Shown: positions 1-10,454, counted from the first letter of the stretch. The stretch: 19,566 nucleotides of DNA from Isohypsibius dastychi (GCA_034696485.1 JAQIWT010000472.1:1-19566), one strand, 5' to 3'. Translations and numbers: made by a program. The notes: generated by a model from the sequence alone, not told the origin.

Positions 1-2024
1 AATCATTTGAGGGGTATGCGATCAAATATGGAAACGTTTATTCGTTGCTTATCAAAGAAAAGCTGATGATTGTTATATCGGATGGGAATGTGATCAAACA
101 GGCATTTAAGAATGACAGAATAACTGGCAGAACTGAAACAATTTTCCATCATCTCGGGATGGCGATTGAAAAAGGTAAATCCGAACGCAACACGCAGCAA
201 AAAATTAATTCGAATTTATGACATCTAACGCTTTGATTTTGTTCAATTAGGACCGTTCTTTTCTGAAGGAGCCGAATGGAAGAAACAAAGAAAATTCAAC
301 ATACATGCTTTGCGAGATCACGGTATGTTGCTGCATTTTTAACTGTTTATTTTGTTTGAAATAAATTAAACTGATGAAAATTAACGACTGTGTATTTTTG
401 AAGGCTTTGGCAAGACTGAGATCGAGCAGTGTATTCAGGAAGCGGCTTCTTCGATGGTCCAAGCCCTCAAGGCCACATCTTCCAACCCGATAAACCCACG
501 CCAGCTATTTTCTGTCGCTAGTGAGTTGAATTAAAATAAGACTAAATACATATGCATGCAAGTCTATTTAGTATGAATATATGTAAACAATTTTTTGCTT
601 TAATCTTTGATTGTTCCCGAAAAGGTCACTCGTAAACAATTGATTGCGTATTAATATTGTTTTACAATGATTGACTCGATGCCAGCGAAACTTTTTTCAG
701 CGTACAGCATCATGGCACATATGTTGTTTGGGGCTACATTCGATTCAAAAGATCGTCGGTTTCAACGATATGTCGAGTTAGTTAATGAGAACACTCGACA
801 TAGCTCCAGTGGGGGATTGATGGAATTGTTCCCGGTGTTGCGCTTTGTGTATCCATACAGCAAAGTGATGAAAGAAATGCGGTGTCGGTTCCAGGAGATG
901 TTTGACATCCTGCAAGAATTCGTGGATGAACACCGGAAAGATTTCAATCCGGAAAGACCGCGAGATTATATTGACTCGTTTTTCGTCGAGCAAAGGAGTA
1001 CATACTCATCACATTTCACAGGTATTATATGGTTAGTGTTTTATTCTACTGGAAATTAATAAAAATATTAAATAGAAGTTCTTTGACAGATGAAAGACTT
1101 GTGCGGAATCTTGATGGTTTATTTGGAGGTGAGCATCATTCGAATTTATTTTTCTGTCGATCATAATGGAATGGTTTGATATGGTATTCGATGTTTTGCA
1201 GCTGGATTTGAAACAACTGCGACAAATTTATTATGGGCTATGGTATTTTTGATACGGAATCCTGATGTTCAGCGAAGAATCCACATAGAAATCGATCAAG
1301 TCGTAGGACGAAGAGTGATTGCAAATGCCGACAGAAATAATCTCCCGTATCTGGAAGCAACAATCCAGGAAATTTTGCGAGCAGCGAATATCACTCCTTT
1401 TCTTCTGCCACATAGGACAGTCGATGATACGGAGATTGCAGGGTATTCCATACCAAAAGGTACTCTCATGCCAGTTTTCAATATATACAGACAGGTCTTT
1501 TGATTAAAAGTGATAAAACTTGGAAGCTTCATTTTCTAATCATAAGATCTCGTTGCAGATACAACTGTGGTTGGTTTTGTTTGGCGTTTGAACAGAGATC
1601 CGGCGTTGTGGGAAAATCCAGAGAAGTTCATTCCGGAGCGTTTTCTGGGTGAAGATGGAAAATTCGATGCAGTAAAAGCTGGACATCTGCTGCCATTGTC
1701 CGCGGGTTAGTCCTGCCTCAAATAATGCAACGAACAAATTTAACATTTAAATTGAATTATAAATGGTACGATTCATTTGTTAGGTAAGCGAGCCTGTCCT
1801 GGAGAACCATTGGCGAGATCCAGTATGTTCATTATTTTGGGGACGCTGCTGCAATCATTCACGTTTGAAAGCGAAGACGGTGTTTCGATTTCAAGAGAGC
1901 CAGTTAACGGATTGAGTACGTTGAAAGTTTGCATGTGTGTGAATATTCGTAAAGAGTGACCTTTGCAGCACTTAGCCCACGGCCTTACCAAATGAAAGCC
2001 ACCCCACGGAATCCGAATTGCTAA
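1..2024 (+). CDS. CYP2-like cytochrome P450, copy A (5' end outside the window)
   Basis: This is a microsomal-type cytochrome P450 monooxygenase; the substrate is unknown. Exons inferred from GT-AG junctions are <1-174, 251-322, 404-520, 701-1021, 1090-1128, 1202-1459, 1559-1705, 1784-1915 and 1969-2024. All introns are phase 1 and all but the last match those of copy B. Visible motifs are the C-helix EWKKQR, I-helix AGFETT (oxygen activation), K-helix EILR (ExxR), PERF, and heme loop SAGKRACPGE with the cysteine ligand. The membrane anchor and proline-rich hinge lie upstream of the window. The C-terminus depends on the last 53-nt intron (1916-1968): splicing gives an LSPRPYQMKA-type end homologous to copy B, while read-through gives a different end at 1959. 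The family assignment is firm and the subfamily is not. Confidence 0.9.
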
Positions 2025-2025
2025 G

Positions 2026-2031
2026 AATAAA
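2026..2031 (+). terminator. Polyadenylation signal AATAAA of P450 copy A
   Basis: A canonical AATAAA begins two bases after the TAA stop codon (2022-2024). The 3' UTR would then be only about 20-40 nt, in keeping with a compact genome. Confidence 0.6.
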
Positions 2032-2528
2032 TTCTCAGTTGCTCACGAATATTAACTGATTTCTGAATGCTTAGTGGTTTTTATACCGGATATGCACAAT
2101 TATTTGACAAATGAATATTGCAGACATTATTTGGCGCAATGATTTCAAGGTTCGAGTCATTTAATCTGACTAAATTTGACGAACTTTTAGTTCTTTACAT
2201 ACTTAGAAGTTAAAAGGACAAAGTTTTTAAGGTTATGTAACAAAACTCGACATAATGACGTATGTGTCGATAAACCAGACAAACCATAATTCTGCTGACT
2301 TGGCTGTTTGGTTGCTTTAACTTGCTTGTAGCGATAGTTAGCCAGGAAGTTGTTTACTATTTTTGCAGCATATTAGATTGTAGCTAGACGCGCTTGAAAA
2401 GTGATAAAATGCTTCTCCAAGTAGATAATGCTTGTCGCTTTCATTTTTGCTCCCGATTGTTTTAATCGCCACCTGTTGCACATGACAGTTTTGTAAATAA
2501 TTATTTCTGAATTCGAAACACGTCCATC
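2032..2528. other. Intergenic region between the two P450 copies
   Basis: About 500 bp between the end of copy A and the ATG of copy B. It should contain the copy B promoter and 5' UTR. I see no open frame with P450 or other recognisable similarity, no clear TATA box at a good distance from the ATG, and no repeat. Confidence 0.5.
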
Positions 2529-3246
2529 ATGTATGCTGCGGTTATCGCGGTGATACTCGTTATTTCTCTTTTACTGAAGAATTATTTCGTCCTGCTGTTA
2601 AAAAGACAAATTGGACAATTACCACCGGGACCATTGACTCTTCCAGTTATCGGGAATGGATTGGCTATTAACACTGACGAACCATTCCGTTCATTCGAAG
2701 CATTTGCCCGCCAATATGGAGGATTGTTTTCGGTTATGATGGGAAATCGTTTGGCAATCGTCATTGCTGATTTTGAGTTGTTGAAGAAAGCCTTCAAAGA
2801 CGAGCGACTCGCCGGAAGACCATCTACGATATTTGACTTCCTCAATTTGAATGAAGGTACAAAGTGCGAAAATTTCCTTATCAACGTTTTTATAAAAACA
2901 AAAACAAACCATGCTTTTAAAATTCGTGAATCAAAATTTGGTTGAAAATTCAGAAAAATAACCACTGAGTTGATGATTCATTCAAGAATCAGAATTATAT
3001 ATATCAGAATTAGCATTATTCAACGAACTGTAAGCTTTGGTCCAATGAAATGCAAACGAAGAGAATTAAAATTAATTGCAGTTATTGCAGGAATAACTTT
3101 TAGTGAAGGTGCTCACTGGAAGGAACAGCGTCGATTTTTCCTGTCGAATATTAGAGACTTTGGTGAGTAGCGACACTTAACAATTTTGAAATGAACGTGA
3201 AACAATTTATTTTTGCAGGGTTTGGCAAAAGTGCTTCCGAAGAGTA

Positions 3247-3296
3247 CGAGGGCAAAATCCTAATGTGATAGACAGGTTTTAATGTGGTAGACAAAA
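3247..3296 (+). repeat. Left terminal inverted repeat of the transposon
   Basis: 50 bp starting CGAGGGCAAAATCC, the exact reverse complement of 5692-5741. It contains two direct copies of TAATGTGRTAGACA (3261-3274 and 3280-3293), 19 bp apart, likely transposase binding sites. Confidence 0.95.
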
Positions 3297-3444
3297 AGTT
3301 GCACAACCCAGCAATCAAATCAATCAATGCATCCTGTATTGTTTTACAATTCAATAGCTATTCTGTACATCCTGATTCAAATCTCACGACATTATAGTCT
3401 ATGAGCCGCAGTTTTATTTTTCATTCAAATATTGTCGCAACATC

Positions 3445-5474
3445 ATGGATGATTCATCCTCAGAAACTGACTGCCTGGATGATTCTGGATTTGATTCGCC
3501 TAGTATGACCTCTATGGAATTAGCAGTTAATGCTACGGTAAACAACAGCATGAAAGTTGGTGCAGCTGCGAAACACTTTGGAGTGAACCTATCTACGTTG
3601 AGAACTAGGATTAAGACCTACAGAAGGAAACATGCTTTTCTGAATACGGGATGTTCTAACTTGATGGAGCCAGCTATAGACGCAGTAAGATCTGGTATGT
3701 CCGTGACGAAAGCCTCCGACGTGTATTTGGTTCCACGGTCAACACTGCAAAGAAGGCTGAACGGAAGTGGCACCAAGCGCGGTCCGCCGACGAAATTCAC
3801 TAAGGAAGAGGAGAAGTTTCTCGCCGATATTCTGATAAGCTGCTCAAAAATCCGGGTTGGATTGACCAAGCGGCAATTGATTGAGCTTGTGGTAAAAGCA
3901 GGCATTAACAAAGGTAAGAAACATCATCTATTTGATGACTGTAAGAAATTAAATTTTGCTTTTTTACATTGAAGGTATACCAAACTCCAAGTTCTCGTAT
4001 CGCTGGCACCGGCAGTTTTTGAAAAGGAACAAGAACGTGACCCTCAGAGTGACTAACGGATCAAACCCAAAGAAATTAGCCGATTGGAATGAAGAAACCT
4101 GTGAGAAGTACTTGGAGTTGTTAGAGGAACTCAACGCGGAAGGTTTTCTGGATGATCCTACTGGGATTTGGAATTTGGATGAAACCGGCTTCAAACTTGG
4201 CGTGAATTACAGACAGGTTTATGCAGCTATGGGAGCAAAAGAAGTTCTGTCTTATTCAAACGGAGACGACCATTCTCAGTTGACTGCTTTATTTTGTGGG
4301 AATGCTGCCGGCACCATGATCAGACCACTCGTTCTATTTGATGGCAAGGATCACATTGGATCTTGGTACGAGGGAATTGATGACGAGCTGGTCATTGCCG
4401 TTAATCCAAGCGGCGTCATGGATCCTGACATTTTCTGCAATTATATTCAACAAGAGCTCTTCCCTCTGATGACTGCCGAAAAAGTAAGAATGGCTACAAT
4501 AAACAAAGTGGTTGTACAACCACCGTTTTCTGGTGGTTCCACCAGAAAATCCCGATGTGTTGGATGATAGATCCTCTGATGGAGCATTTGAATATTTCAG
4601 CCTTTTTCAGAATCTTATTCTATTGGACGGCCATTATTCGCATGTTAATAATTTAGCGCTGCTGGATTTAGCGCGGAATGATGCCAGAGAAATTCATATA
4701 GCAATATTTCCGTCTGGAATGACAGGATTTCTGCAGCCGTTAGACGTCAGCGTCTTTGGTGGTGTCAAAAAACACTGGGCGGACGAACTACGCAACGCAG
4801 TTCTGAGTGATCAAGTATGAGGTGCTGTATTGAACAGAAATTCGAAATTCTCATCAAATTCCTCATTACAGATGACGAGGAATGAATTTCCTAAGAAACT
4901 AGTGCAAGTTCTTGAAAAATGCCGGCTTGAAGAGACGTTACAATCTGGATTCCTAAAAGCCGGCATTTACCCATTCGACCATTCACGCATTCGTGCAACT
5001 GTGCCAGTATCGTCATTGGTTCCCACCATTCTTCCGGGTGATGAACAACAGTTTCTTCATGTGCGCGACGGGCTGAGGGATTTAGGACTGAAGAATGCAG
5101 ATATTGAAGAAATTATGTCCACAACTGTCCAGAAGAAGTTCGGAATTTCTGCTGCTAGCGTGATGGCTAAAACATTCCACGACCTCCATATGGCAAATAT
5201 TCCAGCCAAAAAGCGGAAAGAAAAGGACACAAGATTGAATTTGAAATTTGGGACCATCGCTTCGAAAAATCGCTTCTATGTAGCTCTCAAGACGAGAACA
5301 GAAGAAGCCAAGAAGTCGAAAATTCAGAAAAAACAATGTGCCAAGCCGAGCGTGAATCTCAGTGTTCCGGGGAAAAAGCGAGGAAGACCTAAGACATCTT
5401 CTCTTCCATCAAAGGAACCGGCTACGGAAACTCCCGAGGTTACCGTTCGACGTTCTTCAAGAAAGAAAAAGTGA
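3445..5474 (+). CDS. Pogo/Tigger-like transposase (HTH + DDE_1 superfamily endonuclease)
   Basis: Catalyses excision and TA-targeted insertion of the element that carries it. Predicted exons are 3445-3913, 3975-4483, 4611-4814 and 4872-5474, giving 594 aa with no stop or frameshift. An acidic N-terminus is followed by two helix-turn-helix regions of the pipsqueak/CENP-B type (about residues 24-60 and 73-106) and a second DNA-binding part ending in SYRWHRQFLKR. The catalytic core shows WNLDETGF (D225), LLDGHYSH (D332) and LQPLDVSVFG (D371), a DD-38-D triad as in pogo/Fot1/Tigger enzymes. The lysine-rich C-terminus holds an AT-hook (KKRGRPK, about residue 562) and probably the nuclear localisation signal. 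The third exon is supported by the D2 motif. The 127-nt intron before it is inferred from splice signals and frame and is the least certain junction. Confidence 0.85.
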
Positions 5475-5581
5475 AAATCAGTGCATGTGCCATAAAGCTC
5501 GGATACTTTAACGAATGTGATTTACTAACTGTGATTTATTTTGAAATTTCAGTTTCGATTATTTTATCATTTTTGTGGATG

Positions 5582-5587
5582 AATAAA
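5582..5587 (+). terminator. Polyadenylation signal AATAAA of the transposase gene
   Basis: Canonical AATAAA about 110 nt after the transposase stop and upstream of the right inverted repeat, so the transcript can end inside the element. Confidence 0.5.
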
Positions 5588-5691
5588 AACATTCTAACAA
5601 ACAAAATCTTTTCGCAGTGCCATACCGTAGTGTTGCCCTAGGCTGGTGTTAAAGTGGGCAGCGGGCACTGCAAGAAGCGAGACGAGCCCCA

Positions 5692-5741
5692 TTTTGTCTA
5701 CCACATTAAAACCTGTCTATCACATTAGGATTTTGCCCTCG
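5692..5741 (-). repeat. Right terminal inverted repeat of the transposon
   Basis: 50 bp identical on the minus strand to 3247-3296. It holds the same pair of TAATGTGRTAGACA direct repeats. It is followed by TA and the resumed P450 exon. Confidence 0.95.
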
Positions 5742-7376
5742 TACATTCAACGAGAAGCCACGGATATGCTGGATATCTTGCGCAAGAGCAACGGCCATCC
5801 GATTGACAATCACTTTATTTTTGCATCTGCAAGTAAATATTTTTTTAAATTTCATTTATTCGATATCCACCATTTAGTATTTCCAGCTTCCAACGTCATT
5901 GCAAGCATGCTTTTCGGCACGACATTTGACCGACAGGATCCACGTTTTCGGAAATATGTTGATCAAGTGTTTCAGAACCAGAAATTAACGTCAAGTGCCG
6001 GTGCGATCGAACAATTTCCTCTCCTTCGTTTTGTTCCGCCATTCAAAACGCGACTGGATGGCATGAGAGCCCGGTTCCGGGAAATGGCAGTTCTGCTACA
6101 AGGACTTGTTGACGACCACCGAGAAAAGCTTGACCCACAGAATCCAAGGGATTATGTTGATGCTTTTCTTTGCGAACAGATGACCAACCCATCTATTTAT
6201 TCAGGTAAGCTCAGTATTTTGACAATAGTTCAATTGAAAAAAAAACTCATACAAGTTAGATATTCGAATTACGGTAACATTGAAAATCGAATTTCGATTA
6301 CCATAGGAAAATCAGAACGAAATAATTCTTGTGAATACGAACGAAATCCCTTGTGAACTCAACCAGACCGCTTCAAAATTTCGTCAAATCTTAGCGGCTT
6401 TTCAGGCTTTTGTTCGAACGGAATTTTTGTCACATATAATTTTTCCGTTTTTTTGCTTTGATATTTTTTCTTGTTTTTCCAGATCGGCAGCTTTTCCAGA
6501 ATCTCGATGGATTATTTGGAGGTCAGCATATTCATCAGTTTTTTTTACCGTATTTTACCACTTTCGTTTTAGCCGGTTTTGAAACCACATCAGTTACGCT
6601 GCAGTGGGCGATGCTGTTTATGATCCTTAACCCTAAAGTACAAAAGAAAGTCCAAGATGAGATCGATCGAGTTGTGGGAAGATCAAGACTGATATCATGC
6701 GCTGACCGTCCGAATTTACCCTATCTGGACGCAACAGTGATGGAAGTACAGCGAATGGGAAATATTGCACCGTTTCTCGTGCCTCATAGCGCCATGGAAA
6801 ATGTCGAGTTTGAAAGTTACACAATTCCAAAAGGTGCACTAAAATATTTCATCAAAAGGCTTTTTCTATCAATTAAATAACTAATGAATAAAGTTATTAA
6901 AAGTGATAAATAATCTTCAGGCACAATGCTGATCGGACTTGGCTGGTTCCTCAACCGGGACCCAAAACTGTGGCCGGAAAGCGAAATTTTCAAGCCTGAG
7001 AGATTTCTCTCTGGTCAAGGAAAAATTGATCCCATCGAAGCTGGAAAGGCTGTGTTTTTTTCCACAGGTTATAAAACCGTGTACATGTTGGAGAATTTAT
7101 TCACAGCCTTATGTGCTTTCAGGAAAACGTGTATGCCCAGGAGAAGTTCTAGCTCGAATGGAATTGTTTATTATATTCGGTTCGATCCTGCAGTCTTTCA
7201 CAATTTTGGGAGAAGAGGGAGTTACACCTTCTGTGGAACCTGTTAATGGTGTTATGTTATCACCTAAACCATTCAAAATGATAGCCCTTCAACGTTCCTA
7301 ATTTTTATTACGATTTTCCTACCGATTTTCGATGCGATGTGAATCTTCTTGAATTTAATAATTTTGGTAATGTTAT

Positions 7377-7382
7377 AATAAA
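7377..7382 (+). terminator. Polyadenylation signal AATAAA of P450 copy B
   Basis: AATAAA 75 nt after the TAA stop at 7299-7301, in an AT-rich stretch. Confidence 0.5.
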
Positions 7383-7703
7383 TTAATAATAATCAGTACG
7401 CAATCTCGGATCTTGGATCTCTTAAATCAGATTCAACTACCAGATGGACAGGAAAAACAGGTAATAAGGAATCGTGTACGATGGTAAACAGGAATCGTTC
7501 CGGTGAACTTGAATTCTCGGTGTTTCGATTCGAAATGACAGCTACCACCGGGATGTATCCGAACTCAAATCCCGGAAAAAATGCAGGCTTATTACGAATA
7601 AATCATGCCTGATTCAGGCCTTCGATGTAGATCAAACCTTGGAATCTCTCAAACTGAACGATATATCAACCCCTAGCTTATATGAATTTTCCGAAGCTGA
7701 AAA
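7383..7703. other. Intergenic region between P450 copy B and tRNA-Cys
   Basis: About 320 bp. I see no convincing coding frame, repeat or known motif. The last part will be the immediate 5' flank of the tRNA gene. Confidence 0.4.
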
Positions 7704-7775
7704 GGACCTATAGCTCAGTGGTAGAGCATTCGACTGCAGATCGAGAGGTCCCCGATTCGATCTCGGGTGGGTCCT
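7704..7775 (+). tRNA. tRNA-Cys (anticodon GCA)
   Basis: A complete cloverleaf can be folded. The acceptor stem is GGACCTA with TGGGTCC (one wobble). The D-arm is GCTC/GAGC with loop AGTGGTA. The anticodon stem is TTCGA/TCGAG with loop CTGCAGA (anticodon GCA), the variable loop is AGGTC, and the T-arm is CCCGA/TCGGG with loop TTCGATC. The discriminator base is T, as expected for tRNA-Cys. There is no intron and no encoded CCA. Short T-runs follow from about 7779 and would end RNA polymerase III transcription. The internal A and B boxes are intact. Confidence 0.95.
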
Positions 7776-8171
7776 ACCTTTTCCACTTTTTTCCAATTTT
7801 TTTTAGTTGTTTCCTGTACCTCAGTTTCCGTGTGGCATACATGGGAAGATTACCTTGTGGCTTCATCGAGCAAAATTTTCTTCATAATTATGATTGCCTT
7901 TTCATGGCACAGCCATATGCCAAATCTGATGTGAGCATTGAATTGACCCAGAGCATTTAGTTTACACGACCTTGGTCTTGCCAAAGAAGCAACAAAAACA
8001 GTGGGAACAACTTCTTTATTTCCACGAGAATTCATCAGCAGGAGCGAGGAGAGATATATCAAAATAACAGGATATTCAAAGCAGCTGTTGGTGAAGAAGT
8101 GAAACTAACAACTGGAGAATAAAATAAAAACGCTACCAAAGTTTAGAGTAACAGAACAGAAGAGATAAGAT
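7776..8171. other. Intergenic region, tRNA-Cys to the 3' end of CYP51
   Basis: About 400 bp that must hold the CYP51 3' UTR on the minus strand. The open frame of 92 codons running through the tRNA gene is not credible. No repeat or other feature was recognised apart from the polyadenylation signal listed separately. Confidence 0.4.
8015..8020 (-). terminator. Polyadenylation signal AATAAA (minus strand) for CYP51
   Basis: TTTATT on the plus strand reads AATAAA on the minus strand, about 150 nt downstream of the CYP51 stop codon. It is a plausible 3' end signal. Confidence 0.4.
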
Positions 8172-10454
8172 TCAATTTGTTCGTTTTTTGTAACGAATGA
8201 CAGGATTTTTAGGCGTGTGGATCATCGTGGAATAATTTATCTCTGGGAAATAATTGTCGACGAGATCAAATTCATACATCCGTAATAGTGTCGCCCAAAT
8301 GGTTTTGATCTGGACGTATGCAAACTGCTCGCCAATGCAGCGATGGCGTCCGGCACCGAAAGGAACGTATGAAAATTTGGTTTCGCTCGTTGTTTCCGGA
8401 TTGAGATACCTTAATAAATGAGAAAATTTAAAAGAGCAAAAATGGACAAAAACATGAACTAAATAAATCATTCTAAATCATCACAAAATAATTCTACTAT
8501 TTTCATATTATTATCAGGTATTCTATTTTTTACCGATCTGGTAGAAAAGCATCCGGATCATCCCAGGAATCCCGAACTTTTTGGTTGACCGGTGGAGAAA
8601 CACAGATCTGATGGCCGACAGGAATGGTAAAACCCTTCACTTCCTGGGAAACGGAAGTCAAATTCGTGATATTATGTGTCGAATGTAAGCGAAATTCTAC
8701 CGAGTGATTACCTGCTCAGATTTGACCATCCTCATCATCGTCATAATCGGCGGTCTTAGTCTCAAAGTTTCTTTCAAACAGCGATCGAGCAGATTCATGT
8801 CTCGTATTTGATCGTATGTTAAATCGCTGTAGGGGAATCCGCTGACGTGTTTTTGTTCTTCTACAATCGCATCCTGATAAAAAACATGGATTTCAACATG
8901 AAACATTAGTGAACAGAATAACTGAATCAGACTGATTTGAAACTCAAATTCTGCCGATTTTTCATAATATATAATTTTGGTCGCTAATTCAGTGTCAAAA
9001 AAATACCTGCAAAGATTTTTGTTTGGAAATATAGAAGCCGAGCCAGGAGGCTGTTGTTGACGAGGTATGTTGGCCGGCCATTAATAGCCCGATCAGCATT
9101 CCCGCTATTTCGTCATCCGACAAATGTCGACCGTCTCTGAAAAAGCATACAGTAGGAGAAGTCAGTTCTGCTACATTGCTTCAGGGACAGCAAAGGAATA
9201 TTACCAGACACACTAAATAAAATAGATTTGAATAGAGATGAAACAGGTTTGTTGTTAGAATAAAATGGCATATTGAACAAAATTATTATTACATTACAAT
9301 CAAAATTAACCATCAATCACAACTGAATTAACTATTGTTACCATTAAATAGATTAGTCTGTCAGATACGTACTTGTACGTCGAATCGATAAGCGTTTGCA
9401 ACATATCATCCGGTGCGGTACCAGATCGACGTCTTTTTGTGATCGCCGCGTAAAATATCTGCTTCATTTTGATATGTGCCCGATCGCGTTTCCGGAAACT
9501 GGGTAACGGTAACCATGAAGGAAGAAGCCAGGCTTCATGTGAAAAACCGCCATCTAGATCAGCATATAGTTGAGCAACCTAAATTCCGATTTAAATCGTT
9601 GCAATCAAATGAACTTCCATATGTTTTTGTTGCTTACCTCTTCGTTTAGGACTTCTCGAATCTCCATCCCATGAAGACATCGACTAGCAGTCAAAACAAT
9701 CAGTTCGGACATTGCTTCAAACAAATTTCGTTCTCCAGAATCGCCCCAGCGCGAAAAATATTCCTCCGTTTCAGAAACGATCATTGGAATATGCGTTTTG
9801 AACTGTGCAATATTCAGACCGGTTTTGAACATCTTCTTTTGCTCCAAAAATACCTGTTAAAGCAAGGCGTGCTGTTAAATTGACCGGAAATATCGACAAT
9901 CGGAAGTGGATTCACTCACGTTATTTGGACAATCATAGGCGACTCCTTTTCCAAAAACCGGAGTGACAAGTTTTCCGTAAATATCTTCCGCGCTCAAATC
10001 CTCGTTCTTGCTGTTGAAAAATATCGCACTGGCGTCAGATCCGACAACATATGTGAACACGCTTCCCATCATTTTCATGCTGAATACAGGTCCATACTAA
10101 AATGCAAGCTCGCAAAATGTCGAAAATTGATCCTGTTGCAAATTCTCACTTTGTAATATGACTTCTCCAAGAACGCAATCGGATTCACACCGAACTCCAG
10201 TGCACTTCCGATAAACGGTATCGAATAAGGAATCATCGGAGGGAGATTCTGAAACATTTAAAAAATCAGAAATTTTGGAACACAAATTTTCATTCGTTTT
10301 TGAGTACAGACCCACTCACCTTGCCGGACTCGTTCCGCTTTCTTCGAGATAGAAAGACAACAGCCAACACTGCCAGAATTGTGTATAATATTGTCGTGTT
10401 CCGATTGCAACAACTGAATGCGTTTTCGAAGCGATCCCGAATATTGTCCATCAT
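8172..10454 (-). CDS. CYP51: Lanosterol 14-alpha-demethylase, CYP51 family
   Basis: ER-bound P450 that removes the 14-alpha methyl group of lanosterol-type sterols, the step after LSS. Coding exons in transcript order are 10454-10320, 10248-10150, 10096-9920, 9853-9638, 9578-9373, 9136-9007, 8873-8712, 8643-8534 and 8409-8172, coding for 490 aa (human about 509). A hydrophobic anchor lies at about residues 21-35. Both CYP51 fingerprints are present: [16 protein letters not shown] (118-133) and the I-helix AGQHTSSTT (298-306). KETLR carries the ExxR pair (E356, R359), DRYLN follows, and the heme loop is [11 protein letters not shown] with C436. The C-terminus NPVIRYKKR is animal-like. Translation may start at 10454 or at the adjacent ATG at 10451; the frame is closed by a stop further upstream. 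No damage is seen, so it should be functional. It is head-to-head with LSS. Confidence 0.97.

Larger units (their letters stand above)
3247..5741 (+). mobile_element. Pogo/Tigger-like DNA transposon, 2495 bp, apparently autonomous
   Basis: Cut-and-paste element with perfect 50-bp terminal inverted repeats (3247-3296 and 5692-5741), a TA target duplication and one spliced transposase gene with an apparently intact frame. It lies in the same orientation as the host P450 gene and interrupts its third coding exon. The identity of the two repeats and the otherwise clean host exon indicate a recent insertion. The non-coding parts are about 150 bp on the left and about 215 bp on the right, with an AATAAA on the right. 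Assignment to the pogo group rests on the transposase (N-terminal helix-turn-helix domains, DDE_1-type core) and the TA site. The exact family is not known to me. Confidence 0.93.
3245..5743. repeat. TA target-site duplication flanking the transposon
   Basis: TA at 3245-3246 and TA at 5742-5743 flank the inverted repeats. The flanking bases make GTAC on both sides, so a 4-bp GTAC duplication around a 49-bp repeat starting GAGGGC fits equally well. Both readings restore the same P450 sequence. TA is preferred because pogo/Tc1/mariner elements insert at TA. Confidence 0.85.
2529..7301 (+). pseudogene. CYP2-like cytochrome P450, copy B, interrupted by a DNA transposon
   Basis: Full-length paralogue of copy A. 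Exons are 2529-2856, 3091-3162, 3219-3246 joined to 5744-5832, 5887-6204, 6483-6521, 6573-6833, 6921-7067 and 7123-7301, coding for 486 aa without the insertion. The N-terminus has a hydrophobic ER anchor (residues 3-24) and the PPGP hinge (32-35). Later motifs are HWKEQRR, I-helix AGFETT (about 292), EVQR (ExxR), KPERF and heme loop STGKRVCPGE. The transposon sits inside a tyrosine codon of the third exon and brings an in-frame stop at 3269-3271, so this allele should not make a full protein. Apart from the insertion I see no frameshift or stop, and the splice sites are intact, so the loss looks recent. The allele may be polymorphic, hence pseudogene with reservation. Confidence 0.88.

Noticed and set aside
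4334-4519. Minus-strand frames within the transposase gene
   Set aside because: Shadows of the transposase exons; the plus-strand reading has all catalytic motifs.
7682-7960. 92-codon open frame on the plus strand
   Set aside because: It runs straight through the tRNA-Cys gene and shows no protein-like features.
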